NCBI RefSeq assembly: GCF_001439805.1
Contig: NZ_JYLK01000005.1
Span: forward strand, 248,001-312,000
Direction of reading: 5' to 3'
Source of the DNA: Pseudomonas trivialis
GTDB lineage: Bacteria > Pseudomonadota > Gammaproteobacteria > Pseudomonadales > Pseudomonadaceae
DNA: 64,000 nt
Part shown: positions 17,602 through 26,664 of the stretch, piece by piece
Layout of the letters: each line of letters begins with the position of its first letter
How positions within the stretch are numbered: the stretch's first letter is position 1
Position numbers and translations under genes: made by a program
The notes under the pieces: generated by a model
The model's input: the letters and a program-made list of their open reading frames with translations, nothing else
The model's database searches: none
What the model was told of the DNA's origin: nothing

Positions 17602-18897
17602 ATGACAACAAAAGCCAGTCACTACACCGGAGAAGAGCGCAGCAAACGTATTTTCGCAATCGTCGGCGCGTCCTCCGGCAACCTTGTCGAATGGTTCGAC
17701 TTCTACGTCTACGCCTTCTGCGCCATCTACTTTGCCCCGGCGTTTTTCCCCTCGGACGACCCCACGGTGCAACTGCTCAACACCGCCGGTGTGTTCGCCG
17801 CCGGGTTCCTGATGCGGCCCATCGGCGGCTGGCTGTTTGGTCGGGTGGCCGACAAGCACGGGCGCAAGAACTCAATGATGATTTCGGTGCTGATGATGTG
17901 CGCCGGCTCGCTGGTCATTGCGTTCCTGCCCACCTACAAGGACATCGGCGCCTGGGCGCCGGCGCTGTTGTTGATGGCGCGGCTGTTCCAGGGTTTGTCG
18001 GTGGGGGGGGAATACGGCACCACCGCGACCTACATGAGTGAAGTCGCGCTCAAGGGCCAGCGCGGTTTCTTCGCCTCGTTCCAGTACGTGACCCTGATCG
18101 GCGGGCAACTGCTGGCGGTGCTGGTGGTGGTGATCCTGCAACAGATTCTCAGCGAAGAAGAGCTGCGCGCCTGGGGCTGGCGGATTCCGTTCGTGATCGG
18201 CGCCATTGCGGCGGTGATCTCCCTGCTGCTGCGCCGCACCCTCAAGGAAACCACCAGCAAGGAAATGCGTCAGGACAAGGACGCCGGCAGCATCGGCGCG
18301 TTGTTTCGCCACCATAAAGCGGCGTTCATCACCGTGCTCGGTTACACCGCCGGCGGCTCGCTGATTTTCTATACCTTCACCACCTACATGCAGAAGTACC
18401 TGGTGAACACTGCCGGCCTGCATGCCAAGACCGCCAGCTACATCATGACCGGCGCACTGTTCGTGTACATGTGCATGCAGCCGCTGTTTGGCATGCTCTC
18501 GGACCGGATCGGCCGGCGCAATTCGATGCTCTGGTTCGGCGCCCTTGGCACCCTGTGCACGGTGCCGATCCTGCTGACCCTGAAAACCGTGACAAGCCCG
18601 TTTCTGGCATTTGTGCTGATCACCCTGGCGCTTGCTATCGTCAGCTTCTATACCTCGATCAGCGGGCTGGTCAAAGCCGAGATGTTCCCGCCCCACGTGC
18701 GCGCCCTTGGCGTGGGCCTGGCCTACGCCGTGGCCAACGCGATCTTCGGCGGCTCGGCGGAGTACGTCGCGCTGGGCCTCAAGTCCATGGGCATGGAAAA
18801 CACCTTCTACTGGTACGTCACCGCCATGATGGCGGTGGCGTTCCTGTTCAGCCTGCGCCTGCCGAAACAGGCAGAGTACCTGCACCACGATTTGTAA
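17602..18897 (+). CDS. pcaT: Beta-ketoadipate (dicarboxylate) transporter PcaT, MFS
   Basis: A 431-residue carrier of the metabolite:H+ symporter branch (KgtP/ProP-like). It starts with [15 protein letters not shown] in TM1, has [15 protein letters not shown] in loop 2-3 and [14 protein letters not shown] in TM4-5. In P. putida the same position in the pca cluster encodes the beta-ketoadipate carrier. pcaB begins 10 bases downstream. No PcaR box was found before it; a TATGTCTAG-like -10 lies near 17558. Confidence 0.88.
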   Translation: MTTKASHYTGEERSKRIFAIVGASSGNLVEWFDFYVYAFCAIYFAPAFFPSDDPTVQLLNTAGVFAAGFLMRPIGGWLFGRVADKHGRKNSMMISVLMMCAGSLVIAFLPTYKDIGAWAPALLLMARLFQGLSVGGEYGTTATYMSEVALKGQRGFFASFQYVTLIGGQLLAVLVVVILQQILSEEELRAWGWRIPFVIGAIAAVISLLLRRTLKETTSKEMRQDKDAGSIGALFRHHKAAFITVLGYTAGGSLIFYTFTTYMQKYLVNTAGLHAKTASYIMTGALFVYMCMQPLFGMLSDRIGRRNSMLWFGALGTLCTVPILLTLKTVTSPFLAFVLITLALAIVSFYTSISGLVKAEMFPPHVRALGVGLAYAVANAIFGGSAEYVALGLKSMGMENTFYWYVTAMMAVAFLFSLRLPKQAEYLHHDL

Positions 18898-18907
18898 GGG
18901 ATCCGTT

Positions 18908-20272
18908 ATGACGCTGCGCACGAGCAACCAATTGTTCGACGCTTACTTCACCGCCGACAGCATGGCCGAGGTGTTCTGCGACCAGGGCCGCTTGCAGGGC
19001 ATGCTGGATGTCGAGGCGGCGCTGGCCCGCGCGCAGGCCCGGGTCGGGTTGATTCCGCAGGCCGCCGTCGCGCCGATTGCCCAGGCGTGCCTGGCCTCGC
19101 TGTACGACGTCGATGCGCTGAGCGTGGCGATTGCCACGGCGGGCAACTCGGCGATTCCGCTGGTCAAGGCGCTGGGCAAGTTGATCGCCAGCGAGGACGC
19201 CGGGGCTGAGCGTTATGTGCATTTGGGCGCGACCAGTCAGGACGTGATGGACACTGGTCTGGTTCTCCAGGTGCGCCAGGCGCTGGCACTGATCGACGTG
19301 GACCTGGCGCGTCTGGGTGACGTCCTCGCCGCCCAGGCCCAGCGCTACGCAGCGGTGCCACTGGCCGGGCGCACCTGGCTGCAGCACGCCACACCGGTCA
19401 CCCTGGGGATGAAAATCGCCGGTTGGCTGGGCGCGGTGACTCGCAGTCGCCAGCGTCTGGCGCAGTTGAAGCCGCGCTTGCTGGTGCTGCAGTTCGGCGG
19501 GGCGTCCGGCACCCTGGCGGCGCTGGGTGAGCAGGCCATGCCAGTGGCCGAGGCGCTGGCGGCAGAGTTGCAATTGAGTCTGCCCGAACAGCCCTGGCAT
19601 ACCCAGCGTGACCGTCTGGTGGAGTTCGCTGCGGTGCTTGGCCTGATCGCCGGCAGCCTCGGCAAGCTGGGCCGCGACATCAGCCTGCTGATGCAGACCG
19701 AAGCCGCTGAAGTCTTCGAACCGTCGGCGCCGGGCAAGGGCGGTTCATCCACCATGCCGCACAAACGCAATCCAGTGGGCGCCGCCGTGCTGATCAGTGC
19801 CGCCACCCGCGTGCCGGGGCTGGTGGCGACCATGTTCAGTGCCATGCCCCAGGAACACGAACGCAGCCTGGGCCTGTGGCACGCCGAATGGGAAACCCTG
19901 CCGGACATCTGCCGGCTGGTGTCCGGTGCGCTGAAGCAGGCGTTGCTGGTGAGTGAGGGCCTGGAGGTCGACGCGCAACGCATGGCGCGCAACCTTGACC
20001 TCACCCAGGGCCTGGTGCTGGCCGAAGCGGTCAGCATCGTACTGGCCCAGCGCCTGGGCCGCGACACCGCGCATCATCTGCTGGAGCAATGCTGCCAGCG
20101 TGCGGTCGCCGAGGGTCGGCATTTGCGTGCAGTGCTGGCCGATGAAGCGCAGATCACCGCCGAGCTGTCAGCGGCCGAACTGGATCGCTTGCTCGATCCG
20201 GCGCACTACCTGGGCCAGGCACACACCTGGGTCACCCGCGCCGTCACCGAACATTTTGCCTTGAACGCCTGA
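18908..20272 (+). CDS. pcaB: 3-carboxy-cis,cis-muconate cycloisomerase
   Basis: Converts beta-carboxymuconate to gamma-carboxymuconolactone. A 454-residue member of the fumarase/aspartase superfamily with its signature GSSTMPHKRNP near residue 280 and the first conserved region GATSQDVMDTG. The ATG lies 10 bases after pcaT, preceded by AAGGGATC. pcaD follows after 10 bases, so pcaTBD form one transcript. Confidence 0.96.
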   Translation: MTLRTSNQLFDAYFTADSMAEVFCDQGRLQGMLDVEAALARAQARVGLIPQAAVAPIAQACLASLYDVDALSVAIATAGNSAIPLVKALGKLIASEDAGAERYVHLGATSQDVMDTGLVLQVRQALALIDVDLARLGDVLAAQAQRYAAVPLAGRTWLQHATPVTLGMKIAGWLGAVTRSRQRLAQLKPRLLVLQFGGASGTLAALGEQAMPVAEALAAELQLSLPEQPWHTQRDRLVEFAAVLGLIAGSLGKLGRDISLLMQTEAAEVFEPSAPGKGGSSTMPHKRNPVGAAVLISAATRVPGLVATMFSAMPQEHERSLGLWHAEWETLPDICRLVSGALKQALLVSEGLEVDAQRMARNLDLTQGLVLAEAVSIVLAQRLGRDTAHHLLEQCCQRAVAEGRHLRAVLADEAQITAELSAAELDRLLDPAHYLGQAHTWVTRAVTEHFALNA

Positions 20273-20282
20273 GGAGGCTGCC

Positions 20283-21074
20283 GTGCCCTTTGTCCAACTC
20301 GCCGACGGCGAACTGCATTACCAACTCGACGGGCCTGCCGATGCACCCGTGCTGGTGCTGTCCAACTCCCTGGGCACCGACCTGCATATGTGGGATATCC
20401 AGATGCCGGCGTTTACCCGGCATTTTCGCGTGCTGCGCTGCGACACCCGTGGCCATGGCAAGTCACTGGTCACGCCGGGGCCCTACAGCATCGAGCAACT
20501 GGGCCGCGACGTGCTGGCGCTGCTGGATGGGCTGGGTATTCAGCGCGCGCATTTTTGCGGTCTGTCCATGGGCGGGTTGATCGGCCAATGGCTGGGCATC
20601 AACGCTGGCGCGCGCCTGCAGCGCCTGGTGGTGTGCAACACCGCCGCGAAGATCGGCACCCCCGAGGTGTGGGACCCGCGCATCGAGACCGTGCTGCGTG
20701 ACGGCGCGGCGGCGATGGTGGCCTTGCGTGATGCGTCGATTGCCCGCTGGTTCACTGCTGATTTTGCGGCGGCGAATCCGCACCAGGCGCAACAGATCAC
20801 CGACATGCTCGCCGACACCTCGCCCGAGGGCTACGCCGCCAACTGCGCCGCCGTGCGCGACGCGGATTTCCGTGCGCAACTGGCCTCGATCAAGGTGCCT
20901 ACCCTGGTGATCGCCGGTACCGAAGATGCCGTGACGCCGCCCGCCGGCGGCCACTTTATCCAGAACCATGTGCAGGGTGCCGAGTACGCCGAGTTCTATG
21001 CGGCGCACCTGTCCAACGTTCAAGCGGGCGCCGCGTTCAGCGACCGCGTTAGCGCATTTCTGCTGGCCCACTGA
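20283..21074 (+). CDS. pcaD: 3-oxoadipate enol-lactonase
   Basis: Hydrolyses beta-ketoadipate enol-lactone to beta-ketoadipate. A 263-residue alpha/beta hydrolase with nucleophile S95 in CGLSMGGLIG, the oxyanion region SNSLGTDLHMW and a likely acid at AGTEDAVTPP. GAGGAGG lies just before the ATG. A dispersed repeat separates it from pcaC. Confidence 0.95.
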   Translation: MPFVQLADGELHYQLDGPADAPVLVLSNSLGTDLHMWDIQMPAFTRHFRVLRCDTRGHGKSLVTPGPYSIEQLGRDVLALLDGLGIQRAHFCGLSMGGLIGQWLGINAGARLQRLVVCNTAAKIGTPEVWDPRIETVLRDGAAAMVALRDASIARWFTADFAAANPHQAQQITDMLADTSPEGYAANCAAVRDADFRAQLASIKVPTLVIAGTEDAVTPPAGGHFIQNHVQGAEYAEFYAAHLSNVQAGAAFSDRVSAFLLAH

Positions 21075-21114
21075 CCCAGTGATGGCTGGTCTTGCAATGG
21101 CGAGCGGTATCGCT

Positions 21115-21211
21115 GTGGCGAGCGGGCTTGCCCCGCGTTGGAGTGCGCAGCGCTCCCAGGATTTTTGGGGCCGCTGCGCAGCCCGACGCGGGGCAAGCCC
21201 GCTCGCCACAA
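21115..21211. repeat. Long dispersed repeat, short copy inside the pca operon
   Basis: Starts TGTGGCGAGCGGGCTTGCC and ends with the inverted end GCTCGCCACA. The centre is shorter than in the copies at 8040 and 49916: the stretch reading GCGGTGTACCTGA in those copies is absent. A stray end (ATGGCGAGCGG) lies just upstream. It occupies the pcaD-pcaC gap without touching either gene. Confidence 0.85.
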
Positions 21212-21251
21212 AAAAAACGCGCGCCATATTTCCTGTTCAGAGGAGCTTTTT

Positions 21252-21656
21252 GTGGACGAGAAACAACGTTATGCCGAGGGCCTCAAGGTGCGCCGCGAAG
21301 TGTTGGGCGATGCCCATGTCGATCGCAGCCTCAATGCCCTGACCGAGTTCAACGGCGAGTTCCAGGAGATGATCACCCGTCACGCCTGGGGCGATATCTG
21401 GACCCGCCCGGGCCTGCCTCGGCATACCCGCAGCCTGATCACCATCGCCATGCTGATCGGCATGAACCGCAGTGAAGAGTTGAAACTGCACCTGCGCGCC
21501 GCCGCGAGCAATGGTGTGACCCGTGCCGAGATCAAGGAAGTGCTGATGCAGAGCGCGATCTACTGCGGTATTCCGGCGGCGAATGCAACGTTTCACCTGG
21601 CCGAGTCGGTGTGGGATGAGTTGGGGGTTGAGTCTCGCCAACAAGATCCGACGTGA
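21252..21656 (+). CDS. pcaC: 4-carboxymuconolactone decarboxylase
   Basis: Decarboxylates gamma-carboxymuconolactone to beta-ketoadipate enol-lactone. From the GTG at 21252 (AGGAG six bases before it) the protein has 134 residues, the family length. The CMD motif region (LIGMNRSEELKLHLRAA, then IYCGIPAANATFHLA) is intact. The in-frame reading that begins at 21138 runs through the dispersed repeat and is not accepted. The repeat insertion leaves its own ribosome site intact. Confidence 0.93.
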   Translation: MDEKQRYAEGLKVRREVLGDAHVDRSLNALTEFNGEFQEMITRHAWGDIWTRPGLPRHTRSLITIAMLIGMNRSEELKLHLRAAASNGVTRAEIKEVLMQSAIYCGIPAANATFHLAESVWDELGVESRQQDPT

Positions 21657-21671
21657 AATACGCTCAGAAAG

Positions 21672-21697
21672 GTGGGAGGGGGCTTGCTCCCTCCCAC
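21672..21697. repeat. Minimal REP hairpin
   Basis: A perfect 9-bp inverted repeat (GTGGGAGGG/CCCTCCCAC) around a GCTTG loop, between the convergent pcaC and deacetylase genes. It is a shortened REP that can act as a transcript end. Confidence 0.8.
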
Positions 21698-21722
21698 AGG
21701 TGATCCTCACATGCTCAACACA

Positions 21723-22607
21723 TCAGTGTGAATCTGCATCCCACACCCAATTCCACACCCCTGGCAGGTGCACCGGCGCATTCACATCCTTGACCGTGCG
21801 TGCCAGCGCCGCGCGTTGCAGGGCGGCGGTGTCGGTGTAGAACGGCTCGGCGGCGGTCCTCATGCCATTGATTCGCGCGCTGTCGAGCAGGATCTGCAGA
21901 TATTCCTGCATGTGCCGCGCCGTATAGCGGTTGATGTCATGGAAGGTCACCACCACCGGAATCACCCCATCCACTGTCGGCAGCTCGCCCAGGGCAATGT
22001 GTTCGCGCACCACCGACAACTGCCGGTACAGGTTGGCGCGCCGCCGGGGGCTGGCGTTGAAGCCCCAGATCTTGCCGTCGTTGGCGCTCAGGTCGGTGAG
22101 CAACACGCCCATGCCATGGCGCTGGTAGGCGGCGAAGGTACGCTTGTCGTAATTCCAGAACGGCGGACGCACCAGCACGGGCGGTGTGCCGGTGATCCCG
22201 GCAATGTCCGCCGCGCCCAGGCTGAGGGTGCGCTGCAGTTCGGCATCGCTCAACCAGCGGTGGTTGGTGTGGAACGCGGTGGCGGTGTGGAAGCCCAGCA
22301 CATGGCCGGCGGCATATTCACGCACCATGGTTTTGCGCCCGCGCGCACTGCCACCGGAACGCGCCCCTTCGGTCTGCACGAAAAACACCGCCTTGATGCC
22401 CGGCAAAATCGGGTTATGCGCCAAGTCAGCCAGCACCGAACGGCTCGGGTTGTTGTAGCCCGAGGCGCTGGGTCCGTCATCGAAGGTGATGAGAAAACGG
22501 ATCGGCGCCTGGGCCTGCAAACGCTGCGCCGTCTGCGGCGTGAGGGCGATAGGCGGGCCGATGCAGCCGCTGAGCAGAACCGACAAAAGGACAATGAGGT
22601 ATTTCAT
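21723..22607 (-). CDS. Polysaccharide deacetylase-like lipoprotein
   Basis: A 294-residue NodB-type (carbohydrate esterase 4) protein. From the ATG at 22607 it begins with a lipoprotein signal whose lipobox is LLSGC, so it is probably anchored in the envelope. The metal site motif is seen as LITFDDGPSASGYNN, and later NodB motifs as LGFHTATAFHTNHRW and RPPFWNYDKRTF. The in-frame extension to 22718 would bury the signal peptide. The substrate is unknown; other Pseudomonas NodB proteins act on exopolysaccharide or peptidoglycan. Confidence 0.82.
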   Translation of the reverse strand: MKYLIVLLSVLLSGCIGPPIALTPQTAQRLQAQAPIRFLITFDDGPSASGYNNPSRSVLADLAHNPILPGIKAVFFVQTEGARSGGSARGRKTMVREYAAGHVLGFHTATAFHTNHRWLSDAELQRTLSLGAADIAGITGTPPVLVRPPFWNYDKRTFAAYQRHGMGVLLTDLSANDGKIWGFNASPRRRANLYRQLSVVREHIALGELPTVDGVIPVVVTFHDINRYTARHMQEYLQILLDSARINGMRTAAEPFYTDTAALQRAALARTVKDVNAPVHLPGVWNWVWDADSH

Positions 22608-22804
22608 GGCGGCCTTGGCGAAGAGGTAGGCGTCCGTGTCGTTGAGGTCCCTGTACCGGGTGAGGGCGCGTGCACGATACAGCATGCGCACGCCGCGATC
22701 ACCGGTATAAATGCCCACCTGGCTGGGCGAGTCTGATTCAGGCGTAGCGGGTTCGTAGTGGCAGGCCCATTTCTGCGTTTAGCGTGTTTTCGGTAAACGG
22801 GGCG

Positions 22805-23618
22805 GGTCAGCATCTTTTGCCCTCGTGGCGATGCGCGAAGCAAGGTCAGATCGTCTTCGACCCGCGCAACGAAGTCAGGTGGCCCCTGGATACTGAAGGC
22901 TTGTCGGCCTGCGTCGGTAGGTGTCACACGGGTGACCGTTGAGCACCGTGTGCCCATTGCCTGCGTACAGCTGGTCGTTACCGGCGCCGCCATCGAGGTG
23001 GCTTTGTTTGTCGGCTGGCCCGCTGCCGGCGTACAGGCGATCATTGCCGGCATTGCCGGCATTGCCGTACATGACCGCGTGGCCCCGGCCACCTTTGAGT
23101 ATGTCGTTGCCTTCGGCGTAGCCGGTGTCGCTGCCGAGGGTAATATCGTCATCGCCACGTCCGCCATATACACAGGTTTTGCCGCCGCCCGCCTGGACCA
23201 CATCATTGCCGTCTCCGGCGTCGATCTCGACACGTACGTTGACGTTGGGGGCAATGGTAATACGGTCGTCGCCCGCGGCGGACTTGATGTGGAGCAGGGT
23301 TGGAATGTTCGAGCGTCCGTCTGGGGTATCGAGCAGGTAATCACGACCGTTCACCTGAGCGTACAGCTGGCCATCAGGGCGTTGGCTGATATGAATCCGG
23401 TCGGCGCGTTCACCTGTTTCGAGGAACAGAACATTCGCCAGCGTCTCTGGACGCTCAGGGTTTTTCAGGCCCAGGGTGAGTGCCTGACCGGCGCGCAGAT
23501 TTCCATCATCCACCCACACTCTTCTATAGGTCTGAACAGGCGGGGGGCCGGACGGTGTGTTGGCCGACGGTTGCCTGGGCGCCATGGCGTAGTTGTGATG
23601 AGACGTGACTGTTGTCAT
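22805..23618 (-). pseudogene. RTX-repeat protein with a frameshifted, truncated M91-like protease end
   Basis: An intact frame (22875-23618, 247 residues) has an N-terminal Pro-rich lead and then glycine/aspartate nonapeptides of the RTX calcium-binding type from about residue 125 (AGDGNDVVQAGGG, GGRGDDDITLG, GGAGNDQLYAG). After LNGHP it runs into unrelated residues and stops. In the neighbouring minus frame at 22805-22897 the sequence resumes as FSIQGPPDFVARVEDDL, resembling the start of M91 (NleD/HopH-like) zinc proteases. It then loses similarity with no HExxH motif. The best reading is an RTX-M91 fusion broken by an indel near 22900-22935 and deleted downstream. Confidence 0.6.
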
Positions 23619-23732
23619 TACCTGTACCTGTGTGTCTGAAAGTGATGTGCAGCGTCGTCTTGCGACGCATGTCCTTCAGTCGTGCAATGGCAGGAAGCGT
23701 TCATGCCTTAAATGAGCCAATTTGCGACGAAA

Positions 23733-23761
23733 ACAGCCACGATCCATCAGCTCGTGGCTGT
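23733..23761 (-). terminator. Intrinsic terminator of the OprD-type porin gene
   Basis: A perfect 10-bp stem ACAGCCACGA/TCGTGGCTGT with a 9-base loop, followed by TTTTC on the minus strand. It lies 12 bases past the porin stop. Confidence 0.82.
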
Positions 23762-23772
23762 CACGGATTTGT

Positions 23773-25023
23773 TTACAACAGGCTGATGGGGTAGCTGACA
23801 ATCAAGCGGTTTTCGTCGAACTCAGTGTTGCTGTAGTCACGCCGCATGCTGGAGTTGCGCCAGCGCATCGTCAGGTTTTTCAGGCCGCCGCTTTGCACGG
23901 TGTAGCCCAATTCGCTTTCGCGGCCCCATTCCTTGCCGTCCGTCACGCTGCCGGTGTGCACGTTGCTGCCGCTGATGTAGCGGTTCATCAAGGTCAGCCC
24001 TGGCACGCCGAGGGCGGCAAAGTTGTAGTCGTGGCGCACCTGCCAGGATTTTTCCTCGGCGTTGTCGTAGCTGGAGTTGTAGCTGTCGTTGGCCAGGGTA
24101 CCGCCGCTGGTGCCGTTGACGCGCATCCATTGGCTGTTGCCGCTGAGTTTTTGCAGGCCCACATAGAAGGTGTTGCCGCCGTAGCGTGCGGAGAACAGGC
24201 CGGACCAGGTCTTGTTGTCCAGCTTGCCGGCGCGGGCGCTGCCGTCGTCGGTGCCGTAGAAAAAACCGAGGTTGGCGCCCAGGGTCCAGTCGCCCAGGGG
24301 CTGGCTGTGGATCAGGTTGATGAACTGCTGGCTGTAGATGTCCTTGAGCTGGGCATTCCACAGGCCGATCTGGGTGCGTTTGTCGTTGAACGCGTATTCG
24401 CCGCCCTGAAAGTTGAAGCGGTCGGAGGTAAATGCGGTTCTGCCGACCATCGACAGGTCGGTCATGCTGCTGTCGTCGCGCGGGCTGTTGGCGCGGAACT
24501 GGCCGCCATACAGGGTCAGTCCGTCGATTTCCTTCGCGGTGATCTGCCCGCCGCGCAGGGTCTGCGGCAGGGAGCGGCCATCGTCTGCGCGCAGGATCGG
24601 CAGCACCGGCATCCATTCGCCGACCTTCACTTCGGTTTTGGAAATGCGTGCCTTGAACGCCACGCCCAAGCGCCCGAAGTCGTCCGCCGGGCGGCCATCA
24701 CGGTCCAGCGGCAGCAACTGGGTGCCGCCAGTGCCGCGCCCGCCATCGAGCTTGAGCGAGTACAGGCCCAGCACATCCACGCCAAAGCCGACTGTGCCCT
24801 GGGTGAAGCCGGAGCGGGCATCGAGGATGAAACTCTGCGTCCACTCCTGCGCGCCGCCCTGGGCCCTGGTCGGGTTGGTGAAATTGCGGTTGAAGAAGAA
24901 GTTGCGCAAGTTGAGGTTGGCGCTGGCGTCTTCGAGAAAGCCGTGCTCCTCGGCGCAGACGGGCAGGGCAAGGCTTGCGACAGCGGTTGCCAGCAATAGC
25001 TGGCGCGGGCGAAATGTGCTCAT
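23773..25023 (-). CDS. OprD-family outer membrane porin
   Basis: An 18-stranded substrate-specific channel of the OprD/Occ family, 416 residues. It has an N-terminal signal peptide (cleavage after PVCA, before EEHGF), then the family opening LEDASANLNLRNFFFNRNF, and AKEIDGLTLYGGQF near mid-protein. It ends with a beta-strand carrying a terminal hydrophobic Leu. The pca cluster next door makes an aromatic-acid substrate possible, but the OprD branch cannot be fixed by eye. It is a single gene with its own terminator. Confidence 0.9.
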   Translation of the reverse strand: MSTFRPRQLLLATAVASLALPVCAEEHGFLEDASANLNLRNFFFNRNFTNPTRAQGGAQEWTQSFILDARSGFTQGTVGFGVDVLGLYSLKLDGGRGTGGTQLLPLDRDGRPADDFGRLGVAFKARISKTEVKVGEWMPVLPILRADDGRSLPQTLRGGQITAKEIDGLTLYGGQFRANSPRDDSSMTDLSMVGRTAFTSDRFNFQGGEYAFNDKRTQIGLWNAQLKDIYSQQFINLIHSQPLGDWTLGANLGFFYGTDDGSARAGKLDNKTWSGLFSARYGGNTFYVGLQKLSGNSQWMRVNGTSGGTLANDSYNSSYDNAEEKSWQVRHDYNFAALGVPGLTLMNRYISGSNVHTGSVTDGKEWGRESELGYTVQSGGLKNLTMRWRNSSMRRDYSNTEFDENRLIVSYPISLL

Positions 25024-25155
25024 GGCGTAGGACCTGTTGTTATTGGGGTTATGCAGGTGCGCGCATGGTGCGGGGCGGTGCGGGAGCGATGAAAGTGGGG
25101 CAGGGCGGGTTTTGGGCGATGATCGAACGCAAGTTGCCGCGGTTAAAAGAGGGGC

Positions 25156-25190
25156 AAAAAAAACCGCTTCCGATGACGGAAGCGGTTTTT
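25156..25190. terminator. Terminator of the RND efflux operon
   Basis: An AACCGCTTCCG/CGGAAGCGGTT stem flanked by A and T runs. On the minus strand it ends in a long T-run 17 bases past the outer-membrane channel gene. Confidence 0.88.
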
Positions 25191-25206
25191 GATTACACCC
25201 GGGCGG

Positions 25207-26664
25207 TCAGAACAGCTTCAACGTCGGGGCTTCTTCTTTCACGGGCTCGTTCTGCGCGGTCTGCGCGTTCCAGCCACCGCCGAGGGCCTTGTACAGGTTG
25301 ACCTCGCTGGTGAGCTGCGCCAGGCGATCGGTGATCAGCGATTGCTGGGCACTGAACAGTTGGCGCTGGGCGTCGAGGAAGGTCAGGTTGCTGTCCACGC
25401 CAATGCGGTAGCGACGCTCGGCCAGGCGGTAGTAATCCTGGTTGGCCGCGACGAAGCCGCGCTGGGCGTCCAGTTGCTGCTTGTAGGTCTCACGCGCGGC
25501 GAGGCCGTCGGACACTTCCTGGAAGCCGGTCTGGATGGCCTTCTCGTAGTTGGCCACGTTGATTTCTTTCTGGATCTTCGAGTAGTCCAGGCTGGCGCGC
25601 AGGCTGCCGGCATTGAAGATCGGGATGTTGATCTGCGGGGCAAACGACCAGGTACCCGAGCCGCCCTTGAACAGGCCGCCCAGGTCCGGGCTCAGGGTGC
25701 CGGCGTTGGCCGTCAGGCTGATGCTCGGGAAGAACGCCGCGCGGGCTGCGCCGATATTGGCGTTGGCCGCCTTGAGGTTGTATTCGGCCTGCACGATGTC
25801 GGGACGACGTTGCAGCAGGTCCGAGGGCAACCCGGCCGGCACTTCGGCGAGCAGGTCATCGGACAGTGGCTTGCTGGCGATATTCGCCGGCAGGCCGGTG
25901 CCCAGCAGCAGGGTCAGGCTGTTTTCGTCCTGGGCCACCTGGCGCGTGTAGCGTGCCAGTTGCACCCGGGCGTTTTCCACCGAGGTGCGCGCCTGGCTGA
26001 GGTCGAGGGCCGAGGCCACGCCGACTTCGCTGCTGCGCGAGGTGAGCTTGAAGCTCTGTTCGAACGCGCCCAGGGTGTCCTGAGTGAGCTTGAGCAGTTC
26101 CTTGTCGGCCTGCCAGGTCAGGTAGGCGTTGGCCACGCTGGCCACCAGGCTGATCTGCGTGCTGCGCCGAGCTTCTTCGGTGGCGAAGTATTTTTGCAGG
26201 GCCTCTTCACTCAGGCTGCGCACGCGGCCGAACAGGTCCAGCTCGTAGGCGCTGATCCCGAGGGTGGCCGAGTACTGGCTGGTGATGCCCGATTGACCGG
26301 TCTGCGACATACGTGCCGGGGTGCGCTGGCGGCTGCCGGCACCGTTGGCCGACACGGCCGGGAACAGGTCGGCACGCTGGATGCGGTACTGCGCGGCATA
26401 CGCGTCGATGTTCAGCGCCGCGACGCGCAGGTCGCGGTTGTTCACCAGGGCGGTCTGGATCAGCTGCTGCAGGGCAGGGTCATGGAAAAACTGCTTCCAG
26501 CCCTGTTCGGCAGCCGCCTGGCCCGGCGCCTGGGCCGACGAATACGCCGGCCCCTGCGGGTACTGCGCGGCCACCGGTGCTTCGGGGCGCTGATAGTCAG
26601 GTATCAGCGAGCAGCCACTGAGCACGAAGGCGGTGACGGCTAGGGAAAGTAGCGACTTGCTCAT
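25207..26664 (-). CDS. ttgC: RND efflux outer membrane channel (TtgC/EmhC/OprM type)
   Basis: Trimeric outer-membrane exit duct of the tripartite pump, 485 residues. A lipoprotein signal with lipobox VLSGC sits at the N-terminus. The repeated coiled-coil/beta architecture is seen in the paired motifs [20 protein letters not shown] and [20 protein letters not shown]. It overlaps the 3' end of the permease gene by four bases (26661-26664). In P. fluorescens strains the same pump is called EmhABC; the symbol follows P. putida. Confidence 0.93.
   Translation of the reverse strand: MSKSLLSLAVTAFVLSGCSLIPDYQRPEAPVAAQYPQGPAYSSAQAPGQAAAEQGWKQFFHDPALQQLIQTALVNNRDLRVAALNIDAYAAQYRIQRADLFPAVSANGAGSRQRTPARMSQTGQSGITSQYSATLGISAYELDLFGRVRSLSEEALQKYFATEEARRSTQISLVASVANAYLTWQADKELLKLTQDTLGAFEQSFKLTSRSSEVGVASALDLSQARTSVENARVQLARYTRQVAQDENSLTLLLGTGLPANIASKPLSDDLLAEVPAGLPSDLLQRRPDIVQAEYNLKAANANIGAARAAFFPSISLTANAGTLSPDLGGLFKGGSGTWSFAPQINIPIFNAGSLRASLDYSKIQKEINVANYEKAIQTGFQEVSDGLAARETYKQQLDAQRGFVAANQDYYRLAERRYRIGVDSNLTFLDAQRQLFSAQQSLITDRLAQLTSEVNLYKALGGGWNAQTAQNEPVKEEAPTLKLF

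Noticed and set aside
21138..21251. N-terminal extension of pcaC
   Set aside because: It translates the dispersed repeat; the GTG at 21252 has an ideal AGGAG and gives the family length.
22875..23618. Intact secreted RTX toxin
   Set aside because: Too short, no secretion operon nearby, and the C-terminus is lost by a frameshift.
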